A stretch of 18,821 bases of DNA, taken from contig NHHO02000032.1 of NCBI GenBank assembly GCA_002171035.2, positions 1 to 18,821 on the forward strand. Direction: 5' to 3'. Both the position numbers and the translations under genes were made by a program. Source of the DNA: Candidatus Pelagibacter sp. TMED165 (GTDB lineage: Bacteria > Pseudomonadota > Alphaproteobacteria > Pelagibacterales > Pelagibacteraceae). The notes under the pieces were generated by a model that saw only the letters and a program-made list of their open reading frames with translations, had not been told where the DNA came from and ran no database searches. This document shows, in pieces, positions 7,814 to 15,907 of the stretch; position 1 is the stretch's first letter, and each line of letters begins with the position of its first letter.

Positions 7814-8218
7814 CTACTGTTCAATTTTACGAATTTTTATAGATATTTTGTCAAGTATTGCGTTTAAATATCGTGTTTGAGCTTTTTCTAAAAAAAATTC
7901 AGAAGCCTTTAAATATTCACTAATAATAACTTTTATTGGATTATTATGTTTGAACAAAAGCTCAAAAATGGCAGCAAAAATAATAATTTTTAAAATTTTA
8001 TCGGTTCTTTTTAAATCAATATCTCCTTTCATATGTTTTATCAATATTTCTTCTATCAGTTCTTTCCGTTCAATAGTGCCTTGAACTACATCTTTAATAA
8101 ATTTTTTGTATTGGCTTTTTGGATAAATAATCTCCTCATCTGGGTTCATTAGAGAACCATAAATTTTTTGGATCACTCTTACTCTAGGTGAAGTATTTTT
8201 ATTTATTTTTACACTCAT
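7814..8218 (-). CDS. nusB: transcription antitermination factor NusB
   Basis: The 134-residue product follows the NusB pattern: SPRVRVIQKIYG at the start (family xRxxAvQxLYq), a middle helix KGDIDLKRTDKILKIIIFAA with ILKIIIFAAIFELLF, and the conserved end VIISEYLKASEFF plus RYLNAILDKI (family INEyVelAKkF and fVNgvLdki). NusB with NusE binds boxA RNA in rRNA antitermination. The start abuts the ribH stop directly. nusB after ribH is standard in alphaproteobacteria. The sequence is divergent and Lys/Ile-rich, but no key region is missing. Confidence 0.92.
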   Translation of the reverse strand: MSVKINKNTSPRVRVIQKIYGSLMNPDEEIIYPKSQYKKFIKDVVQGTIERKELIEEILIKHMKGDIDLKRTDKILKIIIFAAIFELLFKHNNPIKVIISEYLKASEFFLEKAQTRYLNAILDKISIKIRKIEQ

Positions 8219-8632
8219 TTAATCAATTTTTGTGATATTATTTGATAAAACGAGTTGAACAGCAACTGCAGCTTCTCGGCCTTTATCTTTTCTTGCCTGA
8301 GCTTGCTTAATGTTGAAGCATGAAATAACTCCATTTCCTATAGGTTTTTTATGTTTTATAGAAAGTTGCATTAAAGCCTCAGTGATAGATTTTGATATTA
8401 ATTCAAAATTATTAGTTTCACCCTTAATAATACATCCTAAAGCCACTATACCATCAAATTTTTTAATATATTTCTCTATGGTTACAGGAATTTCAAAAGC
8501 ACCGGGAACTTCAATAATAGATTTTTGAATCCAACTTTGTGTGTTTAGTTGTTTAGAAGCTGAACGAATTAATCCTTCGACAATATAATGATTATATCTT
8601 GAAGTGATAATTAGTACTTTTTTTTTTTTCAT
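8219..8632 (-). CDS. ribH: 6,7-dimethyl-8-ribityllumazine synthase
   Basis: The 137-residue product condenses the aminopyrimidinedione (from RibD) with dihydroxybutanone phosphate (from RibB) to make lumazine, the substrate of RibE. Motifs are ITSRYN (9-14) for the pyrimidine, VPGAFEIPV (42-50) and LGCIIKGETNNFELIS (65-80). The usual motif is G-x-T-x-H-F, in which His is the acid-base catalyst; here position 75 is Asn. The GREAA segment near the C-terminus fits the family phosphate-binding end. The ATG overlaps the ribBX stop (ATGA, 8629-8632) and is followed at once by twelve A residues coding KKKK. The family is certain; full activity is not. Confidence 0.92.
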   Translation of the reverse strand: MKKKKVLIITSRYNHYIVEGLIRSASKQLNTQSWIQKSIIEVPGAFEIPVTIEKYIKKFDGIVALGCIIKGETNNFELISKSITEALMQLSIKHKKPIGNGVISCFNIKQAQARKDKGREAAVAVQLVLSNNITKID

Positions 8633-9690
8633 CTTATAATTTCTTGTTTTTTAATCTTTAAACCAAATCCCTCGAGACCAATTATTTTTTTTCTTTTTCT
8701 AGTAACTAAAACCATTTTTTTAACTTTTAGATCTTTAATTATTTGTGCTCCTATACCATAATATCTTAGTATCACATTATCTTTCTCACTATTATCAGTT
8801 TTACTATTATTTATAAGTATTAAAGCAAAATTTGGATATTTAGAAAGGTAATTAAATGAATTTTTAATTCTAGCATCTTTTAAAATTGATTTAGAATTTT
8901 TTAACTTTGCTGATATTACTCTTATACGAATTACTTTTTTATGTAAATTAAAATTTCCTTTCTTTATTACGAAATTATTCGAATTATCTAACTTATTTTC
9001 ATAAGTAATAAACTCATATTTCCCACATCTTTTATTTTTAAAAATTTTTGTAGATCCCTTTGAAATTAAATTTTCATTTCTTAATCTATATGCAATCAAA
9101 TCTTCTATTGAGGCTATTTTAATTTTATGTTTTTCAGAAAAAGGTTTTAAATCCTTAAGCCTAGCCATTCTTCCATCTTCATTCATCACCTCACAAATAA
9201 CTGCACTAGGATTTAGTTTAGCAAGCTTTGAAATATCTACGGAAGCCTCGGTATGACCTGCTCGCTCTAATACTCCTCCATTTCTTGCTACTAAAGGAAA
9301 AACATGTCCTGGAGATACAATATCTTTTTTTTTTGATTTAGAATTGATTGCAACTTTAATAGTTTTAGCTCTATCAAAAGCAGAAATGCCTGTTGTAATA
9401 CCTTTTTTAGATTCTATTGAAACAGTAAAAGCGGTATGCATTCTTGATTTGTTTACTGATGACATTAAAGGTAAAGAAAGTTTATCTACTTGCTTTTTTT
9501 CAAGTGCGAGACAAATTAAACCTCTGCCATGTTTAGCCATAAAATTAATACTCTTGGAATTGCATTTTGATGCAGGAATAATTAAGTCGCCTTCATTTTC
9601 TCTATCTTTATCATCTACTAAAATAAACATTTTACCTTTTTTTGCATCTTTAAGAATTTCTTTAATTGGTGAAAGTAAGTTTTTTTTCAT
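8629..9690 (-). CDS. ribB: 3,4-dihydroxy-2-butanone 4-phosphate synthase with degenerate GTP cyclohydrolase II-like domain (RibBX type)
   Basis: The 353-residue protein has two parts. Residues 1-205 are a complete DHBP synthase: VDDKDRENEGDLIIPA (25-40), KHGRGLICLALE, GITTGISAFDRAKT, GHVFPLVARNGGVLERAGHT and ICEVMNEDGRMARL. It converts ribulose 5-phosphate to the four-carbon unit for RibH. Residues about 215-353 resemble GTP cyclohydrolase II only in part. A YGIGAQIIKDL stretch and the ending KKIIGLEGFGLKI remain, but the zinc-binding Cys cluster and the RQEGRGIGL loop are gone. GTP cyclohydrolase II activity is therefore unlikely, and a separate RibA would be needed. It sits between ribE (directly adjacent) and ribH (4-base overlap). 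Confidence 0.93.
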   Translation of the reverse strand: MKKNLLSPIKEILKDAKKGKMFILVDDKDRENEGDLIIPASKCNSKSINFMAKHGRGLICLALEKKQVDKLSLPLMSSVNKSRMHTAFTVSIESKKGITTGISAFDRAKTIKVAINSKSKKKDIVSPGHVFPLVARNGGVLERAGHTEASVDISKLAKLNPSAVICEVMNEDGRMARLKDLKPFSEKHKIKIASIEDLIAYRLRNENLISKGSTKIFKNKRCGKYEFITYENKLDNSNNFVIKKGNFNLHKKVIRIRVISAKLKNSKSILKDARIKNSFNYLSKYPNFALILINNSKTDNSEKDNVILRYYGIGAQIIKDLKVKKMVLVTRKRKKIIGLEGFGLKIKKQEIIR

Positions 9691-10275
9691 TTAATTTTTA
9701 ATTTTTTTTAAATATTTAGCAAATAAATCTAACTCTATATTAACTAAACTATTTTTTTTTAAATTTAATAAATTTGTTAGTTTTAAAGTATGAGGAATTA
9801 CTGCTAGTGTTAAAGTATTCTTAGTCAACTTATTTACTGTTAATGAGACACCATTAATACCTATAGATCCTTTTTCTGCTATTAATTTTCTAAATTTAGT
9901 TGGAAAAATAATTTTAATCAACCACGTATTATCTATAATTTTTATGTTTTTAATTTTGCCAACTGTATCTATATGTCCTTGTAAATAATGGCCAGAAATT
10001 TCACTGCCAAATCTTAAAGATTTTTCCATATTAATATTATCTCCTAGCTTAGATTTTTTAAAATTTGTTTTATTTAGAGTTTCAATTGAAAGATAAAATC
10101 TAATAATTTTATTATTAATACTTAAAACTGTTAAACAGGTTCCATTGCAAGAAACAGAAGAACCTATATCTTTTTTTTTAAACATGAGATTTGTTTTTAT
10201 ATCTAAAAATAAGCTATTTTTATTTTTTTTTAAAAAAACAATTTTTCCTTGGTTATAAATAATTCCATTAAACAT
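9691..10275 (-). CDS. ribE: riboflavin synthase alpha chain
   Basis: The 194-residue product has the duplicated lumazine-binding barrels. It starts [12 protein letters not shown] (family MFTGIVexxG) with SVSCNGTCLTVLSIN in the first barrel. The second barrel has FGSEISGHYLQGHIDTVGKI and GSIGINGVSLTVNKL. These are the two substrate-binding repeats. The enzyme dismutates two lumazines into riboflavin and the pyrimidinedione. Length is normal for the family. Its ATG overlaps the ribD stop by one base (TAATG), and its stop abuts the ribBX ATG, so translation is probably coupled through the cluster. Some databases name this gene ribC. Confidence 0.95.
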   Translation of the reverse strand: MFNGIIYNQGKIVFLKKNKNSLFLDIKTNLMFKKKDIGSSVSCNGTCLTVLSINNKIIRFYLSIETLNKTNFKKSKLGDNINMEKSLRFGSEISGHYLQGHIDTVGKIKNIKIIDNTWLIKIIFPTKFRKLIAEKGSIGINGVSLTVNKLTKNTLTLAVIPHTLKLTNLLNLKKNSLVNIELDLFAKYLKKIKN

Positions 10276-11366
10276 TATTTTAATCTAATTTTATATAAAT
10301 CTTCATTTTGAAGATTTACTTTAATTTTATTATTTAATTTAATTTTTTTTATATGTCTATTGGTAGAAAAATTAATTCCGTTCTTTTTTAATTTTACTTT
10401 AGTTTTAAAGATAAAAATATTATGTATTAGTTTGTTTTGAAGTAAAAAGTTTGTAAATTGAAGTCCCGATTCTACTAAAATTCTAGAATATTTTAGTTTT
10501 CTAACTTTTGAGAATAGTTTCAAAAAGTCATATTTAGTATTAAGAGAAATTAACTTAATAATTTTGACTTTCTTTTTTTTAAAATAATTTATTTTATTTT
10601 GATAATTGCTTGTAGTGACAATTATAATTTTCCTATTTCTTATTTTAAATAAATTGCTGTTTTTTTTTAAAGTTAAATTTCTATCAATAATTAATATATT
10701 TGGACTTTTTTTTTCTAAACCCTCGATCCTACAATTTAATAATGAATTATCTTCATTAATAGATTTTGAGGTAGTTATAAGACAATCATACATAGATCTT
10801 AACAAATGAGCTCTTTTTCTAGAGTATTGATTGGTTAACCATTTTTTTTTTTTATTTTTAGTAAAATAATCTTTCGAAATTGCAATTTTACAGTCAATTA
10901 ATGGATATTTATTGTCCTTAGACAGTAAATAGCTTTTATAAAAATTTAATCCTTTCTTTTTTAATAAATTTCTTTTTACTAAAATTTTACTATTATTTAG
11001 AATTTTTTTGGCTTTATTTTTAGATCTTATATCAATGTCATTTAAAGAAAAAAAAATTTTTTTAACTTTTTTTTTAATAATTTCATTCACACATGGTGGA
11101 GTCTTTCCGTGATGTGAACATGGTTCTAACGTAACGTATAAATTAGAACCCTTAAAGGATATCTTTTTATTTAAAGCATTGAATTCAGCATGTGGTCTTC
11201 CTAAATATGAGGTGTAACCAGTGGAAATTATTGAACCATTTTTCTCTATTACACAACCTACTGATGGGTTTTCACCGGTTGATCCTAAATTTAGTTTAGC
11301 TTGTTCAAAAGCTAGATCTAAATAGTCTGAGTTTCTGAATTTAAAGTTATTTTTTTGTCTTACCAT
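10275..11366 (-). CDS. ribD: bifunctional riboflavin deaminase/reductase RibD
   Basis: The 363-residue product has two domains. The deaminase (to about 145) carries [14 protein letters not shown] (31-44), PHAEFNAL with H59 and E61, and [13 protein letters not shown] with C83 and C92 as zinc ligands. The reductase (about 155-363) carries [31 protein letters not shown] (family DNPxLxxR) and [11 protein letters not shown] (family EGGAxLxxxLL). It carries out two consecutive steps after GTP cyclohydrolase II. The reductase is divergent and very Lys/Ile/Asn-rich. The start overlaps the nrdR 3' end by 20 bases, so there is no room for an FMN riboswitch in front of the rib genes. Confidence 0.95.
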   Translation of the reverse strand: MVRQKNNFKFRNSDYLDLAFEQAKLNLGSTGENPSVGCVIEKNGSIISTGYTSYLGRPHAEFNALNKKISFKGSNLYVTLEPCSHHGKTPPCVNEIIKKKVKKIFFSLNDIDIRSKNKAKKILNNSKILVKRNLLKKKGLNFYKSYLLSKDNKYPLIDCKIAISKDYFTKNKKKKWLTNQYSRKRAHLLRSMYDCLITTSKSINEDNSLLNCRIEGLEKKSPNILIIDRNLTLKKNSNLFKIRNRKIIIVTTSNYQNKINYFKKKKVKIIKLISLNTKYDFLKLFSKVRKLKYSRILVESGLQFTNFLLQNKLIHNIFIFKTKVKLKKNGINFSTNRHIKKIKLNNKIKVNLQNEDLYKIRLK

Positions 11367-11811
11367 CTAATTCTCCAATATATTCTTCAAATTCCTCTAC
11401 TTCCTTAAAATTTGTATATACTGAAGCAAATCTGATGTAAGCTATTTTATCTAGTTCTTTAAGAACATCCATAACCTTCTTTCCAACTACACTTGATTGT
11501 ATTTCAGACTGGCCCATTTCTTCAAGTTCTCTTGAAATTTTTGTGACAACTTTTTCAATTGTATCATTATCAATAGGTCTTTTTTTTAATGCAGTAAAAA
11601 GAGACTTAGCTAATTTTTCACGATCAAAAGGTGATCTTCGACCATTTTTTTTAATTACAGTAAGTTCTCTAAATTGGACTCTTTCGAAAGTAGTAAATCT
11701 TTGACCACCTCCACACGTGCAAACTCTTCTTCTTCTTATGGCGGTACCATCCTCTGTAGGTCTAGAGTCAACAACAGAAGTATCTTTTTTTCTACAAAAA
11801 GGGCAAATCAT
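11347..11811 (-). CDS. nrdR: transcriptional repressor NrdR, zinc-ribbon plus ATP-cone
   Basis: The 154-residue product represses ribonucleotide reductase genes in response to dATP/ATP. It starts [20 protein letters not shown] (C3, C6) and continues [20 protein letters not shown], then the ATP-cone begins near residue 50 with [18 protein letters not shown]. The second zinc pair is normally CxxCGxRF. Here it reads C31-T-C33 and has one extra residue before the RFTTFE motif. The rest, including the [12 protein letters not shown] end, is conserved. It lies between glyA (12-base gap) and ribD (20-base overlap), the usual alphaproteobacterial place. Confidence 0.95.
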   Translation of the reverse strand: MICPFCRKKDTSVVDSRPTEDGTAIRRRRVCTCGGGQRFTTFERVQFRELTVIKKNGRRSPFDREKLAKSLFTALKKRPIDNDTIEKVVTKISRELEEMGQSEIQSSVVGKKVMDVLKELDKIAYIRFASVYTNFKEVEEFEEYIGELDGKTKK

Positions 11812-11823
11812 GTTTATTTTAGA

Positions 11824-13128
11824 TTAATTATTACTATATATAGGGAAAGAAGAACAGAGATCAATCACTTCTTTTTTCACTTCTTCCTCGATTTTTGAGT
11901 TATCTTTTTGGTTTTTAGCTAATCCATTAATTACTTTTGTGATTAAATTACCAACTAAAACAAATTCATTTTTTTCAAAACCTCTTGTTGTGCATGCAGG
12001 AGTACCAAGCCTTATACCAGAAGTAATCATCGGACTTTGAGTGTCAAAAGGAATTCCGTTTTTATTACATGTAATATTAGCTCTTCCCAAGGATGCTTCT
12101 GCGTCTTTACCTGTAACATTGTAAGCTCTAAGATCAACTAACATTAAATGAGTGTCAGTACCTCCTGAAAATATTTTAAAATTATTTTTAATTAATGTTT
12201 CGGACAACACTTTAGCATTTTCAATGACTTTCTTAGTATAAATCTTAAAATCTTCATTAAGAGCTTCTTTAAAACAAACTGCCTTTGCAGCTATTACATG
12301 CATTAAAGGTCCTCCTTGTAAACCAGGAAATACAGCACTATTAAATTTTTTAATTAATTCCTCACTGTTTGTTAAAATAATACCTCCTCTAGGGCCTCTT
12401 AAAACTTTATGTGTTGTTGAGGTTACAACATCTGCATACTCCGTTGGATTTGGATAAGCTCCACCAGCTACTAACCCAGAAAAATGTGCCATATCAACTA
12501 ATAAATAGGAACCTGTTTTATCACATATTTGTCTAAATTTTTTAAAATCTATTATTCTTGAGTACGCGCTACCACCAGCAATAATTAATTTAGGTTTATT
12601 TTCTAACGCAAGCTTTTCCACATTTTCATAGTCAATTAACCCTGTGTCTTTATTAACTTCATAATGAATTGCATTAAACCATTTTCCAGACTGAGCTGGT
12701 TTAGCTCCATGTGTTAAATGACCGCCAGAATTTAAACTCATTGCCAAAGTAGTATCGCCAGGCTTTAATAAAGCTAAATAAACAGCTCCATTGGCCTGTG
12801 CACCTGAATGTGGTTGAACGTTAGCAAATTTACAGTTATAAATTTTCTTAACTCTTTCGATAGCTAAATCTTCTGCTACGTCTACATATTCACATCCACC
12901 ATAATACCGTTTGCCAGAATATCCCTCTGCATATTTATTGGTAAGAACAGAACCTTGAGCTTCTAATACCGCCTTAGAAACAATATTTTCTGATGCTATT
13001 AATTCTATGTGATTTTGTTGTCTAGAAAATTCTTTATTAATTGAAGAATATAATTCTTTATCAGAATCTTTTAAGTTTTTACTAAAAAAATTATTTAATA
13101 GTTTATTAATTTTAATTATCGTAGACAT
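11824..13128 (-). CDS. glyA: serine hydroxymethyltransferase
   Basis: The 434-residue PLP enzyme interconverts serine and glycine while charging tetrahydrofolate with a C1 unit. Key parts are [12 protein letters not shown] (40-51), [20 protein letters not shown] (63-82), [26 protein letters not shown] and [15 protein letters not shown] with K241 as the PLP Schiff-base lysine. The substrate region [13 protein letters not shown] and the C-terminal [15 protein letters not shown] are intact. Length is typical. rpiB ends 3 bases upstream, and nrdR starts 12 bases downstream. The gene is well conserved with less extreme composition than its neighbours. Confidence 0.97.
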   Translation of the reverse strand: MSTIIKINKLLNNFFSKNLKDSDKELYSSINKEFSRQQNHIELIASENIVSKAVLEAQGSVLTNKYAEGYSGKRYYGGCEYVDVAEDLAIERVKKIYNCKFANVQPHSGAQANGAVYLALLKPGDTTLAMSLNSGGHLTHGAKPAQSGKWFNAIHYEVNKDTGLIDYENVEKLALENKPKLIIAGGSAYSRIIDFKKFRQICDKTGSYLLVDMAHFSGLVAGGAYPNPTEYADVVTSTTHKVLRGPRGGIILTNSEELIKKFNSAVFPGLQGGPLMHVIAAKAVCFKEALNEDFKIYTKKVIENAKVLSETLIKNNFKIFSGGTDTHLMLVDLRAYNVTGKDAEASLGRANITCNKNGIPFDTQSPMITSGIRLGTPACTTRGFEKNEFVLVGNLITKVINGLAKNQKDNSKIEEEVKKEVIDLCSSFPIYSNN

Positions 13129-13131
13129 ATT

Positions 13132-13569
13132 TTATATTTTTTTTACTCTTTTTAAATGTCTTCCACCTTCAAATTTTGTGCTCAAAAAAATATCAACTAA
13201 TTTTAAGATTATATTTTTTTTTGTAAGTCTTGATCCTAATGATATTATATTAGCATTATTATGCAATCTAGACAATCTAGTAGATTTTGTATTGTAGCAT
13301 ACTGCTGCTCTAATTCCTCTGATTCTATTGGCGGTCATCGACATGCCAGTGCCTGATCCACATATAAGTATTCCTGCCGCACTTTTACTTCTTTTTACAG
13401 CTAGACCTACCTTTTTAGCATAATCAGGATAATCTACTGAAGACGAGTTATTTGGACCCAAATCATAATTTAGAAAATTTTTTTTATATAATTTTTTTTT
13501 AACAAGCTCTTTAACTTCGTAGCCGGCATGATCTGAAGCTATATATATTTTATTAAATATCGATTTCAA
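13132..13569 (-). CDS. rpiB: ribose 5-phosphate isomerase B
   Basis: The 145-residue product has the RpiB pattern: IASDHAGYEVK with D13 and H14, VDYPDYAKKVG, LICGSGTGMSMTANR with C69 as the probable catalytic Cys, then RAAVCYN and RLHNNANIISLGSR with H102. It interconverts ribulose 5-phosphate and ribose 5-phosphate, linking the pentose pathway to nucleotide and riboflavin synthesis nearby. Length is normal. It lies one base after the dioxygenase-like gene and 3 before glyA. The rpiB-glyA-nrdR-rib order is conserved in alphaproteobacteria, which agrees with an RpiB rather than a LacAB-type role. Confidence 0.95.
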   Translation of the reverse strand: MKSIFNKIYIASDHAGYEVKELVKKKLYKKNFLNYDLGPNNSSSVDYPDYAKKVGLAVKRSKSAAGILICGSGTGMSMTANRIRGIRAAVCYNTKSTRLSRLHNNANIISLGSRLTKKNIILKLVDIFLSTKFEGGRHLKRVKKI

Positions 13570-13570
13570 T

Positions 13571-14164
13571 TTATTTAAAAGGATTTTCTAAAACACATGC
13601 TACTAAATGAATACGCGATTGCTCACCACCATTAAAGAAGTTGTGGTATTTAGTATTGTTAGTTATGGTAACATGTCCATCAGCTGGTAAATGTTTAGCG
13701 ACATTTTCAATTACCATTGAACATCCTTCGTTTGTAATTATCGGTATATGTAATCTTGGTTCAGGATCTCTATGCCAGCTTAAAGTCGATCTTGGTTCTT
13801 TTAATAAAATTCTAACTCTACCTATTTTAAATTTTTTTGCTAAAGTTTCATAAACTTCCTTAAAATAAGTGTTTTGGAAATCTTTAACAACTTCGGTGTA
13901 TTTAGACTCGTCAATTTTTATATCTCTAGAAACTTCTTTTCCTGACTCATCTGGTTTTGTCCAATAAACACCTCTTATATTATTTCCTTTAATAGAATTT
14001 TCATCGCCAGGAATTTGATTTAAAGGTATAGCTCCAAAGTGAGTAATACCAGGAGACTCAAATTTCTTTTTCTTTAAAACTTTATTTAAGTCATCTCTCA
14101 TTCTTTGAATATCGAATTTAAGATTGGGTACTTGGTAGAAATTACTAAAATTTAAGTTTGCCAT
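13571..14164 (-). CDS. aspartyl/asparaginyl beta-hydroxylase-like Fe(II)/2-oxoglutarate dioxygenase
   Basis: The 197-residue product has the double-stranded beta-helix signature: SWHRDPEPRLHIPI (129-142) gives H131 and D133, KYHNFFNGG gives H174 as the third Fe ligand, and SRIHLV gives R184, a likely 2-oxoglutarate ligand. This HxD...H...R layout matches the Asp/Asn/Pro hydroxylase family. No signal peptide or membrane helix is present, so it should act in the cytoplasm. The substrate is unknown; protein or small-molecule hydroxylation are both possible. It is first in the group leading to rpiB-glyA (1-base gap) and diverges from hemB across 80 bases. Fold assignment is good, function is inference. 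Confidence 0.75.
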   Translation of the reverse strand: MANLNFSNFYQVPNLKFDIQRMRDDLNKVLKKKKFESPGITHFGAIPLNQIPGDENSIKGNNIRGVYWTKPDESGKEVSRDIKIDESKYTEVVKDFQNTYFKEVYETLAKKFKIGRVRILLKEPRSTLSWHRDPEPRLHIPIITNEGCSMVIENVAKHLPADGHVTITNNTKYHNFFNGGEQSRIHLVACVLENPFK

Positions 14165-14244
14165 AAATACTTTAATAAATTACTTTAATCGTTAGTTATA
14201 ATATAATATTTGTCGCATCAAACAAAATTAAATAACTTATATAC
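14165..14244. promoter_or_regulatory. divergent intergenic region between dioxygenase-like gene and hemB
   Basis: The 80-base gap separates two divergent genes, so it must hold promoters for both. On the plus strand TATAAT lies at 14197-14202, a perfect -10 box for hemB with no clear -35. On the minus strand TTGATG lies about 15-17 bases before a TATAAC/TAACTA stretch and could serve the dioxygenase-rpiB-glyA group. The two candidate -10 boxes overlap. AT richness makes chance matches likely. Confidence 0.4.
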
Positions 14245-15244
14245 ATGAGAATTTTTGGGAAATATCCAGGTACTAGATTGAGAAGAGTTCGCAACTCGGA
14301 CTGGATAAGACGTTTAATTTCAGAAAATTCACTCTCAGTAAATGACTTGATACTACCAATTTTTATTAGAGAGGGTAAGAATATAGTAGAAGAAATCAAA
14401 ACTATGTCTGGAGTTTATAGATACTCTATAGATAAACTAGATGTTATAATGAATAAAGCTGTAAATTTAGGAATACCTTTAGTTGCTCTATTTCCATATA
14501 CACCTAATAAAAAAAAAAAATAGCAAAGGTTCAGAAGCTTTTAATGAAAATAATTTAATCTGCAAAGGATTAAGAGTAATTAAAAAAAAATATAAAAATA
14601 TTGGTATTATGACTGATGTTGCTTTAGATCCTTACACAATAAGTGGTCATGATGGTTTAGTTATTAATAATAAAATTGATAACGATAAAACAATAGAAGC
14701 TTTAATTAAACAATCTCTTCTGCAAGTAGAGATGGGTAGTGATATAATTGCTCCATCAGATATGATGGATGGTCGAATAGGATTGATCAGAAAAGCTCTA
14801 GAAAAAAATAATTTTAAGGATACCATGATTTTATCATATGCTGTAAAATATGCTTCAAATTTTTATGGACCTTTTAGAGACGCTGTTGGATCTAAAAAAA
14901 ATTTGAAAGGTAACAAAAAAACATATCAAATGAATTTTCATAATTCTATAGAGGCTTTTAGAGAAGTTTCCTTAGATATAAAAGAGGGTGCTGACATGAT
15001 AATGGTAAAACCTGGAATGTTATATCTTGATATAATTAAATTAGTTAAAGAAAATTTTAAAATACCTGTTTTTTCATATCAAGTTTCTGGCGAATACAGT
15101 TTACTTAAAATGGGAATACAAAAAAAAATTTTAAAAAAAGAAGCTATATATGAAAGTATAATTTCATTAAAAAGAGCCGGTTCAAATGGTATAGTTAGTT
15201 ATTTTGCTTTAGAAATAGCTAAAGACATAAAAAAATTTAATTGA
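14245..15244 (+). CDS. hemB: delta-aminolevulinic acid dehydratase (porphobilinogen synthase), interrupted by a frame change
   Basis: HemB joins two 5-aminolevulinates into porphobilinogen for heme and related tetrapyrroles. The first part (14245-14523) starts MRIFGKYPGTRLRRVRNSDW and ends at TAG straight after a run of twelve A (14509-14520). The next frame continues without loss (SKGSEAFNENNLICKGLR). Removing one A would give a normal 332-residue protein. In that numbering K201 (SYAVKYASNFYGPFRDA) and K255 (MVKPGM) are the active-site lysines. DVALDPYTISGHDG has D128 and D136 where Zn enzymes have Cys, so it is the Mg-type form. It converges on recO with an 8-base overlap. Sequencing error, transcript slippage or true decay are all possible; all motifs are intact, so it is probably functional. 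Confidence 0.93.
14509..14520 (+). repeat. A12 homopolymer at the hemB frame break
   Basis: Twelve consecutive A residues follow CCTAAT and precede TAG. Read with twelve A, translation stops at TAG (14521-14523). With eleven A the frame reads Asn-Lys-Lys-Lys-Asn-Ser-Lys-Gly and continues through the rest of hemB. Two other twelve-base A tracts in genes of this window, at the ribH start (8618-8629) and in acpS (17626-17637), leave their frames intact. Confidence 0.95.
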
Positions 15245-15905
15245 AATAATTTTCTAAATGCACTCTGGATCTTGGAAATATAAGATTATTTGGTAAAAAA
15301 AACTTGTTTTGAATAAGGCTTCTAGTAAAAATTAAAGCTTTCTTTATTGATAAATCTTTTATTTTGTCAAATCTTTTAGCTAATAAAAATTTTGGAACAG
15401 TATATTTTATATTATCTATTTCAATTATTTCTGAAAGATTATCATCTACATCAAATTTATCAAGATTTGGATCAAAACCAAGTTCCTTTATTAAATTTAT
15501 TTCCCAAATAATATATAATATTATCCAATTATCTTGGTTAAAATTTTTTATTAAATTATTTATAGATAAGTATAAATTTTTGTAAGGTTGAAATTCAGGT
15601 AATAATGAATTTAAAAGTGCTACAATTGAAAGAAGAGCTGATGTCTTTTTTTTATCGTTAAAATATTTTGGAGCGATAGGTTCGACAAGCTCTGTTTTAA
15701 AATATCCTAATTTATTTTCTCTTTTTGAAGTATAAAAAATGAAAATTTTATTAGATAATTGTAAATAATTTCTAATTTTTCTTGAATTTCCACCATAAAC
15801 AATACCGCTGACTTTACCATATTTATTTGTAAAAACGTTTATTATATTAGCGTTTTCTCTAAACTTAGTTTTAGATAATAGTATTCCTTCTGTCTGCCAA
15901 TTCAT
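15237..15905 (-). CDS. recO: DNA repair protein RecO
   Basis: The 222-residue product begins MNWQTEGILLSKTKFRENAN and continues with NVFTNKYGKVSGIVYGG, the N-terminal OB fold of RecO. YLQLSNKIFIFYTSK and LGYFKTELVEP follow, and the helical C-terminal part has a WEINLIKELGFDPNLD stretch (family FElrLLxxlGyxPdL). No zinc-finger cysteines are present. RecO loads RecA on SSB-coated DNA in the RecFOR pathway. The start is 2 bases after the rnc stop. In relatives era usually lies between rnc and recO; it is absent here. The end overlaps the hemB stop by 8 bases, in opposite direction. Confidence 0.92.
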   Translation of the reverse strand: MNWQTEGILLSKTKFRENANIINVFTNKYGKVSGIVYGGNSRKIRNYLQLSNKIFIFYTSKRENKLGYFKTELVEPIAPKYFNDKKKTSALLSIVALLNSLLPEFQPYKNLYLSINNLIKNFNQDNWIILYIIWEINLIKELGFDPNLDKFDVDDNLSEIIEIDNIKYTVPKFLLAKRFDKIKDLSIKKALIFTRSLIQNKFFLPNNLIFPRSRVHLENYFN

Positions 15906-15907
15906 TT

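Noticed and set aside
8310..9694. Plus-strand open frames at 8310-8528 and 9344-9694 within ribH and ribBX.
   Set aside because: Both are antisense to well-recognised genes and match no family.
11340..11370. FMN riboswitch in front of the riboflavin genes.
   Set aside because: ribD starts inside nrdR with a 20-base overlap and the other rib genes abut, so no leader exists that could fold such an element.
10606..11898. Plus-strand open frames at 10606-10809 and 11674-11898 within ribD, nrdR and glyA.
   Set aside because: Antisense to conserved genes; composition typical of reverse-strand noise in AT-rich DNA.
13641..14399. Short frames at 13641-13853 (plus) and 14196-14399 (minus).
   Set aside because: They are antisense to the dioxygenase-like gene and hemB, which carry clear family motifs.
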